Source: Longimycelium tulufanense
Lineage (GTDB): Bacteria; Actinomycetota; Actinomycetes; Mycobacteriales; Pseudonocardiaceae
NCBI RefSeq assembly: GCF_014645795.1
Contig: NZ_BMMK01000013.1
Location: forward strand, 20,391 to 84,390
Length of the DNA stretch: 64,000 nt
Direction: 5' to 3'
This document shows, piece after piece, positions 8,827-16,753 of this stretch. The first letter of the stretch is position 1, and each line of letters begins with the position of its first letter. The position numbers and the translations under genes were made by a program. The notes below the pieces were generated by a model that did not search any database, was not told the origin of the DNA, and saw only the letters and a list, made by a program, of their open reading frames with translations.

Positions 8827-8945
8827 GCCCCACCTCCGCGCCCAGACTAGGACCCCGACCGCCCCGACCAGCACCGGCACGCCGCCTCGAGATCCACCAG
8901 ACCGGCCTACCCCGAACGTCGTAGGCAGCACTTAGGCTCGTACGC

Positions 8946-10583
8946 ATGAGCTCTACGGTGCTGCTCGATGCCGGCGTGGTCTCCCGCTGCCGGCGTCGCG
9001 TGCACCTCGAGCACGACCCCACCATGGCCGACGTCCCCAAGGCGCCCCCGGACCCCACCGCCGAGCAACGCAAGGCCGACGCCGCCGCCCACCGCCGCGC
9101 CATCGCGGACCGGATGGCCCGGCTCGTCGGGCCGGACTGGACCGAGATCCCGCGAAACGCCCCCGCGGCCGACCGGGAGCGCGCCACGCTCGCCGTGGTG
9201 CGGGCTGGCGCTCGCTTCGTCTGGGCGCCGCAGCTGCCCACCGACCCCACGGGAGGCCGCCGCGGCTCGGTCGACCTGCTGGTCCGGGTCGGCGAGGGCT
9301 ACGTCCCGATACTGGTCGTCCGGCACAAGGTCACCGACCCGGGCAGCGGCGCCCGCACCAGCCCGCTGTCCGAGCCCTTCCCCGACGGTGCGCGCACCGA
9401 CCCGCTGCGCAAGGGCCGGGCCCAGCCCCGCGACCAGCTCCGGCTCGCGCACGCCGTGCGCATGCTGCAGGCCGCCGGCCTGATGGCGCTCGGCCGCGCC
9501 ACCGGCGGCGTGGTCGGGCTGGACGCCGACGTCGTCTTCTGGCACGACCTGGAGGCCCCGACCTGGCCCGGCGGCCGCACCGCGCTGCAGGAGTACGACT
9601 CCCGGTTCGCCGACCGGCTCGCCGTGGCCGCGGCCGCCGCCGCCGGGGCCGAGCCGCTGGCCCGCCCGTCCCGCATCGTCGAGTGCCGCACCTGCCCGTG
9701 GTGGCCGATCTGTGAGACGGCACTGCGCGGGGCCCGCGACGTCAGCCTGGTGCTGCGGGGCGAGGACGCCGTCGCGCTGCGCGCGGCGGGCATCGACACC
9801 GTCGACAAGCTCGCGGAGCTGGACCCGACCACCGAGCCACCCGTGCCCATGGTCGGCATGCCCTACCCGGACGCGGTGCTGCTCGCCCGGGCGTGGCTGC
9901 ACGACCGCTCGCTGGTCCGCCGCAGCCGCTCCGTCGAGGTGCCGCGGGCGGACGTTGAGGTCGACGTCGACATGGAGAGCTTCGGCGACTCCGGCGCCTA
10001 CATGTGGGGCTGCTGGCTGTCCGGCGCCGACATCGGTGAGCCCGCCGGCTACCGGGCCTTCGTCACCTGGGACCCGCTGCCCACCGACGACGAGGCGCGT
10101 TCCTTCGGCGAGTTCTGGACCTGGTTGACCTCGGTGCGGTTGCGGGCGCGCGCCCGCGGCCTGACCTTCCGCGCCTACTGCTACAACGAGCTGGCCGAGA
10201 ACCGTTGGCTGCTGGCCTCCGCGGAGCGCTTCGCCGGTAAGCCGGGCATCCCCGACGTGACGACCGTGCAGGAGTTCATCAGCTCGACGCAGTGGTTCGA
10301 CCTGTTCGGCGTCGTGCGGGAGCAGTTCCTGTGCGCGCACGGCAGGGGCCTGAAGACGATCGCCCCGGCGGCGGGATTCACCTACCGCGACCCGGAGGCC
10401 GGCGGCGAGAACTCCATGCGCTGGTACCGGGCCGCGGCCGGGATGGACGGCGAGCCACCGGACGAGAGCCAGCGTGCCCGGCTCCTGCGGTACAACGAGG
10501 ACGACGTCCGAGCCACCTACACGCTGCGCAACTGGATCACGGACGGCGGCGCGGAGCGCATTCCCTACGTCGGCGACCTCTGA
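8946..10583 (+). CDS. TM0106-family RecB-like putative nuclease with Fe-S-type cysteines
   Basis: Protein of 545 residues combining an N-terminal RecB/Cas4-like PD-(D/E)xK domain with a C-terminal RNase H-fold exonuclease-like domain. The N-terminal part shows D110 in GSVDLLVRV and the following strand VPILVVRHK, where a usual E-x-K pair is not present. Cys15, Cys247, Cys250 and Cys256 (CRTCPWWPIC) reproduce the C...CxxCx5C spacing of iron-sulfur RecB nucleases. The C-terminal domain starts around residue 335 with EVDVDMESFG (DEDD-type acidic pair) and ends with RLLRYNEDDVRATYTLRNW. The family is conserved in actinobacteria but uncharacterised as far as I know. It ends 28 bases before a strong bidirectional hairpin. 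Confidence 0.82.
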   Translation: MSSTVLLDAGVVSRCRRRVHLEHDPTMADVPKAPPDPTAEQRKADAAAHRRAIADRMARLVGPDWTEIPRNAPAADRERATLAVVRAGARFVWAPQLPTDPTGGRRGSVDLLVRVGEGYVPILVVRHKVTDPGSGARTSPLSEPFPDGARTDPLRKGRAQPRDQLRLAHAVRMLQAAGLMALGRATGGVVGLDADVVFWHDLEAPTWPGGRTALQEYDSRFADRLAVAAAAAAGAEPLARPSRIVECRTCPWWPICETALRGARDVSLVLRGEDAVALRAAGIDTVDKLAELDPTTEPPVPMVGMPYPDAVLLARAWLHDRSLVRRSRSVEVPRADVEVDVDMESFGDSGAYMWGCWLSGADIGEPAGYRAFVTWDPLPTDDEARSFGEFWTWLTSVRLRARARGLTFRAYCYNELAENRWLLASAERFAGKPGIPDVTTVQEFISSTQWFDLFGVVREQFLCAHGRGLKTIAPAAGFTYRDPEAGGENSMRWYRAAAGMDGEPPDESQRARLLRYNEDDVRATYTLRNWITDGGAERIPYVGDL

Positions 10584-10611
10584 CGCTGTTCGGCAAGGCT
10601 GCTGAACTATG

Positions 10612-10647
10612 GCGAAGGCCGCCCACCCGGTGGTGGGCGGCCTTCGC
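10612..10647. terminator. Bidirectional terminator between convergent genes
   Basis: Perfect 16-bp stem (10612-10627 with 10632-10647) and CGGT loop, located between the convergent stops of the RecB-like gene (10583) and the SDR gene (10667). Symmetry and placement suggest that it ends transcripts from both sides. Confidence 0.85.
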
Positions 10648-10666
10648 GGACCCTCGGCGGTTCCGG

Positions 10667-11425
10667 CTAGCGGGGCGCCATGCGCAGGGCGCCGTCCATG
10701 CGGATGACTTCGCCGTTGAGGTAGTCGTGCTCCACGATCGAGACGGCGAGCTGGGCGTACTCGTCCGGGCGGGCGAGCCGCTTCGGGAACGGAACCCCGG
10801 CGGCCAGGCCGGCACGGAACTCGTCGCTGACGGTGGCGAGCATCGGGGTGTCGACGATGCCCGGCGCGATGGTCATCACCCGGATGCCCACCGAGGACAG
10901 GTCGCGGGCGGCCGGCACGGTCAGCGCGGCCACCCCGCCCTTGGACGCCGAGTAGGCGATCTGCCCGATCTGGCCCTCGAAGGCCGCCACCGAGGCGGTG
11001 TTGATGACCACGCCGCGCTGGTCGTCGACCAGCGGCTCGGTCTTGGCGACGGCCTCGGCGGCCAGCCGCAGCACGTTGAACGTGCCGATTAGGTTGATCT
11101 CGACGACCTTGCGGAACAGCTCCAGGTCGTGCGGGCCCTGCTTGCCGAGCACCCGGCCGGCCCAGCCGACCCCGGCGCAGTTGACCACGATCCGCAGCGG
11201 CACGCCCGAGCCGGCCGCCTGGTCGACCGCGGCCTGGACCTGCTCGGGGTCGGTGACGTCGGCGGCCACGTAGGTGACGCCCTCCACCTGCTCGGCCTTC
11301 TCGATGGCCGGTGCCAGGTCGAGGGCGAAGACCCGGCCGCCCCTGGCGGCCAGTGCCCGGGCGGTGGCTCCACCCAGCCCGGACGCACCACCGGTGACGA
11401 TCGCCGCGGTGTCCGTGATCTGCAT
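10667..11425 (-). CDS. SDR-family 3-hydroxyacyl-CoA dehydrogenase-like enzyme
   Basis: Short-chain dehydrogenase of 252 residues. NAD(H)-binding motif TGGASGLGGATA, NCAGVGWAGR, active-site Ser in NTASVAAFEG and the Y-x-x-x-K pair in YSASKGG are all present. The insertion after the NAG motif and the C-terminal VRMDGALRMAPR-like end match 3-hydroxyacyl-CoA dehydrogenase type II (17-beta-HSD10-like) sequences, which oxidise beta-hydroxyacyl-CoA in fatty acid or branched-chain breakdown. ATG 11425 follows GGGGAG at normal distance. It appears monocistronic or joined to the small gene upstream. Confidence 0.88.
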   Translation of the reverse strand: MQITDTAAIVTGGASGLGGATARALAARGGRVFALDLAPAIEKAEQVEGVTYVAADVTDPEQVQAAVDQAAGSGVPLRIVVNCAGVGWAGRVLGKQGPHDLELFRKVVEINLIGTFNVLRLAAEAVAKTEPLVDDQRGVVINTASVAAFEGQIGQIAYSASKGGVAALTVPAARDLSSVGIRVMTIAPGIVDTPMLATVSDEFRAGLAAGVPFPKRLARPDEYAQLAVSIVEHDYLNGEVIRMDGALRMAPR

Positions 11426-11501
11426 CTGCTCCCCTCTCCGTCGAGGAAGCCGGTGCGTGGCGCGCCCACCCGAGGTCACGCCGCCGGCTCGGGGGCCGAG
11501 G

Positions 11502-11732
11502 CTAATGCGTGGGGCGTGCCCGCCGCCCCGTGGTGTGAAGGAGAACAACCAGCGGCAGCGTTCCGGCCAGGACCAGCACGACGAACAGCAGCGCGATTCC
11601 CATCAGCTCCATGTGCACCAGGTTCGTCGTCGGCACCCGCCGCGCGCGTCGGCCGCGGGAACCGTTCGGTCGTGGCACCTGGGCCGGACGCGGGTCGTCC
11701 TCCGGGAGGAGCGTGGGCACCCGGTAACCCAC
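11502..11732 (-). CDS. Small putative membrane protein (uncertain)
   Basis: An open frame of 76 codons, with one clear hydrophobic helix near the C-terminus (MGIALLFVVLVLAGTLPLVVLL) followed by a basic tail. An internal ATG at 11612 would give a 36-residue single-pass protein starting MELMGIALL. No strong ribosome site is visible for either start. The hydrophobic helix in this frame is the only argument for coding. It lies 76 bases upstream of the SDR gene on the same strand. Confidence 0.35.
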   Translation of the reverse strand: MGYRVPTLLPEDDPRPAQVPRPNGSRGRRARRVPTTNLVHMELMGIALLFVVLVLAGTLPLVVLLHTTGRRARPTH

Positions 11733-12121
11733 CCACGAGCGGACCGACCGGGTAGATCACCCGCAGGGGAGTGGCGCTCGGGAGCGTTGAGGTGGATCTC
11801 GGCCGTTGCGAGCGGGCTCAAAGGTGAGTTGGACCGAGAGTGCGGGTGTCGCGGGAGCGAAGCCAACTGTTCCCCGCTGCGGAGCCAGGTGTCCTGTTCC
11901 TGACGCTCTGATTTGCGTCGCAGCGAAGCCCAGTACTCACGAATCGGCTGCTGCATGGCGCCGCACCGGCGGCAGGGCGCCCCCAACCGGGCCATCGGCG
12001 GCAGGGACGAGGACTATGCGCCCCGGACGAGGATGACGACGTCCTCGAGGCGTGGCGTGATTGTCCGCAGTGCGGAGTGTGGTGTTCGCCCGTGTACCGC
12101 GTGACCGGCACACGTGGGGAG
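11733..12121. other. Intergenic stretch without a supported gene
   Basis: About 390 bases upstream of the small membrane ORF and downstream of the aldo/keto reductase. Base composition is less extreme than in neighbouring genes. Several short frames exist on both strands, but none has consistent codon usage or a recognisable domain. I see no tRNA, repeat or clear terminator. Confidence 0.5.
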
Positions 12122-13090
12122 TCAGCGGCGTCCGGGCGGGCAGATCTCGTCGATGTCGGCGAGATCGTCTTCCGTCGGGCTCCAGTGGCTTGCGGCAGCG
12201 TTCGCGCGGACCTGCTCCGGTGTTGTCGCACCCGCGATCACCGTGCCCACGGCCGGCTGTCTCGCCAGCCACGCGATCGCCACATCCAACATGGTCAGCC
12301 CGCGCTCAGCCGCGAACATCCGGAGCTGCTCGATGCGGTCCCACGGCGCGTCGGCGAGCAGTCGCTCCCGCCCGGCGAGCCGGGATCCCGGCGGCGGCGC
12401 GGCGTCCCGGTGGTACTTCCCGGTGAGCAACCCGTTGGCCAACGGGAAGTAGGGCACCAGCCCGAGGCCGAACCGCAGGCACGCCGGAATCACCTCCCGT
12501 TCGGCCTCCCGCTCCAGCAGCGAGTAGTGGTTCTGCGCCGAAATCGGCGCCGTGACCTCGCTCGTCTCCGCGCTCCACGCCGCATCCGCGATCTGCCAGC
12601 CCGCCAGGTTGCAGTGCCCGACGTAGCGGATCTTGCCCTCGGTGACCAGGTCGTCGAGCACCGCGAACGTCTCCTGCAGCGGCGTGTGCGGGTCCGGCCG
12701 GTGTAGCTGGTACAGATCGATCCAGTCGGTGCCCAGCCGGCGCAACGACGACTCCACCGCGCGCCTGATGTACCGGCGGGAAGCCCGCGCGCCGAAGTCC
12801 GGGCCGTTGGCGCCCTGCATGTCCATGCCGAACTTCGTGGCGATGACCGCGTACTCCCGCCGGCCGGACAGCGCCTGGCCCAGCAGTTCCTCGCTGCGCC
12901 CGCGCGGGGCGCCGTAGACGTCGGCGACGTCGAAGAACGTCACCCCGGACTCCAGCGCGGCGTCGACCACCGCGCGCGTCCCGGCCAGCGACTCGGTCGC
13001 GGTCCCCGGCCGACCGAGGTTGTTGCAGCCGAGGCCGACCGCGCTGACCACCAGACCCGAAGCACCCAGGCGTCGCAGCTCCACGAGCAC
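12122..13090 (-). CDS. Aldo/keto reductase
   Basis: NADPH-dependent aldo/keto reductase of 322 residues with a TIM-barrel fold. The catalytic tetrad is visible: Asp in FFDVADVYG, Tyr in the same motif, Lys in VIATKFG and His in DLYQLHRPD. The C-terminal cofactor region reads GTVIAGATTPEQVRANA. Sequence style (RLGASGLVVSAVGLGCNNLGR) matches the YhdN/IolS-like group; substrate is unknown. GTG 13090 has AGGG four bases upstream; GTG 13084 is equally possible. No partner gene is obvious. Confidence 0.92.
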   Translation of the reverse strand: MLVELRRLGASGLVVSAVGLGCNNLGRPGTATESLAGTRAVVDAALESGVTFFDVADVYGAPRGRSEELLGQALSGRREYAVIATKFGMDMQGANGPDFGARASRRYIRRAVESSLRRLGTDWIDLYQLHRPDPHTPLQETFAVLDDLVTEGKIRYVGHCNLAGWQIADAAWSAETSEVTAPISAQNHYSLLEREAEREVIPACLRFGLGLVPYFPLANGLLTGKYHRDAAPPPGSRLAGRERLLADAPWDRIEQLRMFAAERGLTMLDVAIAWLARQPAVGTVIAGATTPEQVRANAAASHWSPTEDDLADIDEICPPGRR

Positions 13091-13251
13091 CAGACCCTAC
13101 GTCGATGATCAGCCCCGAGTCACCAGCCAACTGCCCGTGGTGACCACGGGACAACACCTTGTGAGCCATGGTTCACCGCGCGGTCGCGGTCCGGCCACCT
13201 CGCCCTGTCAGCCTCCCGGGTGATGGCCGTCGACCGTCAGGGGTGGTGCCG

Positions 13252-14541
13252 GTGTTCGCACGGCGGATCGCGGTGGTGGGTGCGGGGTACGTGGGCCTGA
13301 CGACGGCGGCCTGCCTCGCCTCGCTTGGCCACCGGGTGTGCTGCGCCGACGTGGAGGTGGCCAAGGTCGAGCGGCTGCGCCGCGGCGAGGTGGGCATCCT
13401 CGAGCCGGAGCTGCCCGATCTGGTGACGGAGGGGCTGGCCGCGGGCCGGCTGTCCTTCGTCGTGGGCGCCCGGCGCGCGGTCGGCGACGCCGAGGTGGTG
13501 TTCCTCTGCCTCCCGACACCCATGGGCGAGGACGGTTCCGCCGACCTGGCCGCCGTGGAGTCGGTCATCGCCGAGACGCGGGAACTGCTGCCCACCGGCT
13601 GCGTCGTGGTCACCAAGTCGACCGTCCCGGTCGGTACCGCACACCGGCTGGCGGAACTGCTCGGGCGTCACGACGTCGCGGTGGTGTCCAATCCCGAGTT
13701 CCTGCGCGAGGGTTCGGCGGTCACGGACTTCCTCAACCCGGACCGCGTCGTGGTGGGCTCGGACGCGCAGGACGCAGCCGAGCGGGTGGCTGCCCTGTAC
13801 GCGCGGCTGGGTGCGCCGACGGTGCTGACCGACGCGGCCAGTGCGGAGATGGTGAAGTACGCCGCGAACTGCTTCCTGGCCATGAAACTGTCCTATGTGA
13901 ACGCCGTGGCGGAGCTGTGCGAGCGGCTCGGGGCGAACGTCACCGACGTGACCGAGGGAATCGGCTACGACCGTCGGATCGGCCAGGCGTTCCTCCAGCC
14001 CGGACCGGGGTGGGGCGGCTCCTGCCTGCCCAAGGACACCGCGGCCCTGGCGCGGGTCGCGGCGGCCGTCGGGCTGGACTTTCCACTGCTGCAGGCGACC
14101 ATCGACACCAACCACCACCAGCGGTCGCGGACAGTCGCCAAGGTGCGGATGGCGGTAGGCGGGTCACTGGCGGGCGCCCGCATCGGGTTACTCGGCCTCA
14201 CCTTCAAGGCCGGCACCGACGACCTGCGGGACTCACCCGCGCTGGCGGTCGCCGGGGCGCTGGCCGCCGAGGGCGCGGAGCTGACCGGCCACGACCCGGC
14301 CGTCCGGGTGGTGTCCGGTCCGCTGACCGTGGTGGACGACCCGTACGCCGTGGCCAAGGACGCGGACGCGCTGGTGTTGCTGACCGAGTGGCCGGAGTTC
14401 CGGGCCCTGGACTGGACGATGGTCGCCGAGCTGCTCAACGGCAAGGTCGTCATCGACACGCGCAACCATCTCGACCCGGACGTCCTCTCCCGGGCTGGGC
14501 TGACATGGCACGGGGTCGGGCGTCCCTCCGTGGCTTGCTGA
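13252..14541 (+). CDS. UDP-glucose/GDP-mannose dehydrogenase family protein (UDP-glucose 6-dehydrogenase-like)
   Basis: NAD-dependent nucleotide-sugar dehydrogenase of 429 residues, probably making UDP-glucuronate from UDP-glucose. N-terminal Rossmann motif VVGAGYVGLTTA, substrate region KSTVPVGT and NPEFLREGSAV, central linker EMVKYAANCFLAMKLSYVN, catalytic Cys in GGSCLPKD and C-terminal LGLTFKAGTDDLRDSP are all intact. I choose GTG 13252 because AGGGG lies eight bases upstream; the longer frame from 13168 adds an unlikely Arg/Pro-rich leader. UDP-glucuronate could feed extracellular polysaccharide, but the glycan locus is 12 kb away and a direct link is inference. Confidence 0.9.
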   Translation: MFARRIAVVGAGYVGLTTAACLASLGHRVCCADVEVAKVERLRRGEVGILEPELPDLVTEGLAAGRLSFVVGARRAVGDAEVVFLCLPTPMGEDGSADLAAVESVIAETRELLPTGCVVVTKSTVPVGTAHRLAELLGRHDVAVVSNPEFLREGSAVTDFLNPDRVVVGSDAQDAAERVAALYARLGAPTVLTDAASAEMVKYAANCFLAMKLSYVNAVAELCERLGANVTDVTEGIGYDRRIGQAFLQPGPGWGGSCLPKDTAALARVAAAVGLDFPLLQATIDTNHHQRSRTVAKVRMAVGGSLAGARIGLLGLTFKAGTDDLRDSPALAVAGALAAEGAELTGHDPAVRVVSGPLTVVDDPYAVAKDADALVLLTEWPEFRALDWTMVAELLNGKVVIDTRNHLDPDVLSRAGLTWHGVGRPSVAC

Positions 14542-14742
14542 GCACGGTGATCTCCTGAGACACCGGTCCGTCGGGGTGTGGCGGCCGCCCGGCCGCGGCA
14601 CACGAGCGCCGGTCACGTCCACGCTTCGACGCGGCGGGAACAGACTGCAACAGGGGTGACACTGGTCTCAGGTCGGGGCCCGTACCTGCGTCACCTCGGG
14701 CGTTGGTCGTTAGCGGTCTTAACCAACTGGAGTGCGTTGCTT

Positions 14743-16566
14743 ATGGTGGCTCAGGTGTTCACCACCCGCCCGGAGCTGATCGGCACCCACGGCATGGTCG
14801 CCAGCACCCACTGGCTGGCCTCGGCCAGCGGGATGGCCGTGCTGGAGGACGGTGGCAACGCGTTCGACGCGGCCGTGGCGGCCGGCTTCGTGCTCCAGGT
14901 CGTCGAGCCGCACCTGAACGGTCCCGGCGGTGAGGTGCCCGCGGTCTTCACCACGGCGGACGATCCCCGGCCGCGCGTGCTCTGCGGGCAGGGCACGGCC
15001 CCGGCCGGGGCCACCATCGCCCACTATCGGGACGAACTCGGCCTCGACCTGGTGCCGGGCACCGGGCTGCTCGCCACCACGATCCCCGGCGCCTGGGATG
15101 CGTGGCTTCTGCTCCTGCGCGACCACGGAACCAGGACGCTGCGCGAGGTCCTTCGCTACGCGATTGGCTACGCGCGCGACGGATTCCCGGTGACACTCGG
15201 GATGACGAACATGATCGCGCTCGTGGAGCGGCTGTTTCGCGAGCACTGGGGTACGTCGGCGACCCTGTGGCTGCCCGCTGGTCGCGTTCTCGCAGCGGGG
15301 GAACGATTTCGCAATCCCGTGCTTGCCGATACCTGGGAGCGTCTGCTGACGGAGGCGGAATCCTCCGGTTCCTCACGCGAGGCACAGATCGATGCGGCGC
15401 GGCGGGCATGGGCGGAAGGCTTTGTCGCCGAGGAGATCGACCGGTTCTGCCGGGTTCCGGTGCGTGACGACTCCGGGCGCGAACACTCCGGTGTGTTGAC
15501 CGGTCAGGACATGGCGGGCTGGCGGGCGCACTACGAGGACGCATTGACCGTCGATCTCGCCGACGGCTGGACCCTGGCGAAGTGCGGGGCGTGGACACAA
15601 GGGCCCGTGCTCGTACAGCAACTCCTGTTGCTTGAGGGTTTCGCGGACCAACTGTCCTATGTGGATGGCTTGCCGACCGCGGAGACCGTCCACCTGGCCG
15701 TCGAATGCGCCAAGCTGGCGTTCGCTGACCGTGAGGCATGGTACGGCGACAGCCCGGATGTGCCGCTGGCCGACCTGCTCTCCCGCGAGTACGCCGCCGA
15801 GCGGCAGAATCTGGTGGATGATGTCGCCTCGACGGAGCTGCGCCCCGGTGCTCCCGGTGGGCGTACGCCGCGGCTGCCGAGTCTCCTCACCCAGGGACAT
15901 GGTGTCGGCGGTGGCGAACTTCCGATGGGAACGGCGATGGGCATCGGCGAGCCGACCGTCAAGAGCACAGGAGCCACCCGCGGTGACACAGTGCACCTCG
16001 ACATCGTTGACCGGTGGGGGAACCTTGTCTCCGCAACGCCCTCGGGCGGTTGGCTCCAATCGTCGCCGACCATCCCCGCGCTGGGCTTCTGCCTGGGAAG
16101 TCGGGCCCAGATGTTCTGGCTGGACGCGGACTCCCCGAACGCGCTGGCACCGGGGAAACGGCCACGAACCACGCTGACGCCCTCGCTGGCCCTGCGGGAC
16201 GGCGTTCCGACACTGGCGTTCGGTACTCCGGGTGGGGACCAGCAGGACCAGTGGCAGCTGTGTTTCTGGTTGGCGCACGTGGTCGGCGGGCTCGATCTGC
16301 AGGCGTCCATCGACGCGCCTGCATGGCATTCGACGGCGTTCCCGGCGTCGTTCTACCCACGTTCCTGGTATCCCGCCCAGATGTGGGTGGAGTCGCGGTT
16401 GGGGGAGGCGACCATTGCGGAGCTTCGGAAGCGCGGGCACGAGGTGCACGATGCCGGGCCCTGGTCGCTCGGACGCCTCTCGGCAGTCTCGCGTGACCCG
16501 GATTCCGGACTGCTACGCGCCGGTGCCAACGCCCGCGGCATGCAGGGCTACGCCGTCGGCCGTTGA
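14743..16566 (+). CDS. Gamma-glutamyltransferase (Ntn-hydrolase) family protein
   Basis: Gamma-glutamyltranspeptidase-type protein of 608 residues. The N-terminus starts with MVASTHWLASASGMAVLEDGG and GGNAFDAAVAAGF, normal for the large subunit. The autoprocessing site is the Thr in RGDTVHLDIVD (residue 416), predicted to become the N-terminal nucleophile of the small subunit. The usual second Thr of T-T-H is Val here, and the oxyanion motif reads TPSGGWLQSS rather than the classical NxxxGSG form, so substrate preference may differ (related enzymes act on cephalosporin-type or other amides). No signal peptide is seen, so it should be cytosolic. ATG 14743 has a weak GGAG about 11 bases upstream. 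Confidence 0.85.
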   Translation: MVAQVFTTRPELIGTHGMVASTHWLASASGMAVLEDGGNAFDAAVAAGFVLQVVEPHLNGPGGEVPAVFTTADDPRPRVLCGQGTAPAGATIAHYRDELGLDLVPGTGLLATTIPGAWDAWLLLLRDHGTRTLREVLRYAIGYARDGFPVTLGMTNMIALVERLFREHWGTSATLWLPAGRVLAAGERFRNPVLADTWERLLTEAESSGSSREAQIDAARRAWAEGFVAEEIDRFCRVPVRDDSGREHSGVLTGQDMAGWRAHYEDALTVDLADGWTLAKCGAWTQGPVLVQQLLLLEGFADQLSYVDGLPTAETVHLAVECAKLAFADREAWYGDSPDVPLADLLSREYAAERQNLVDDVASTELRPGAPGGRTPRLPSLLTQGHGVGGGELPMGTAMGIGEPTVKSTGATRGDTVHLDIVDRWGNLVSATPSGGWLQSSPTIPALGFCLGSRAQMFWLDADSPNALAPGKRPRTTLTPSLALRDGVPTLAFGTPGGDQQDQWQLCFWLAHVVGGLDLQASIDAPAWHSTAFPASFYPRSWYPAQMWVESRLGEATIAELRKRGHEVHDAGPWSLGRLSAVSRDPDSGLLRAGANARGMQGYAVGR

Positions 16567-16603
16567 CCGACCTGGGCACCTGCTCCGCCTTCGCGACCTC
16601 AAG

Positions 16604-16717
16604 TTGTCCACAGCTCCGCCGAGTTATCCACAACCCCAAAACTTGCTCTTTTCTCGCACCTTCGCCACCCGATAGGCTCGCCGTGGGCTGCGCAGGCCCA
16701 GGGCGGGCGGGGGCTGT
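16604..16717 (+). promoter_or_regulatory. Intergenic element copy 1: paired DnaA-box-like 9-mers, promoter-like motif, G-rich string
   Basis: Two 9-mers fitting the DnaA box, TTGTCCACA (16604-16612) and TTATCCACA (16624-16632), lie in the same orientation 20 bases apart. TAGGCTCG follows at 16673, 49 bases after the start of the second box, then a GGGC...GCCC hairpin and GGGCGGGGGCTGT at 16705-16717. The same arrangement recurs at 59361-59473. It sits between convergent gamma-glutamyltransferase and amylase genes. A 7-bp inverted repeat (CTGTCTC/GAGACAG, 16714-16739) follows and may help end the amylase transcript. Confidence 0.7.
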
Positions 16718-16753
16718 CTCCTGGTAAGGGCTGAGACAGTCACGGCAACTCGG

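Noticed and set aside
11603..11995. Minus-strand frame starting MARLGAPCRRCGAMQQ, with a CxxC pair
   Set aside because: Suggested a zinc-binding fragment of a lost gene, but no further domain sequence, ribosome site or consistent codon bias follows.
16604..16632. DnaA-like boxes as a chromosomal replication origin
   Set aside because: Only two boxes occur per site and no dnaA, dnaN or AT-rich unwinding region is nearby, so an oriC is not supported.
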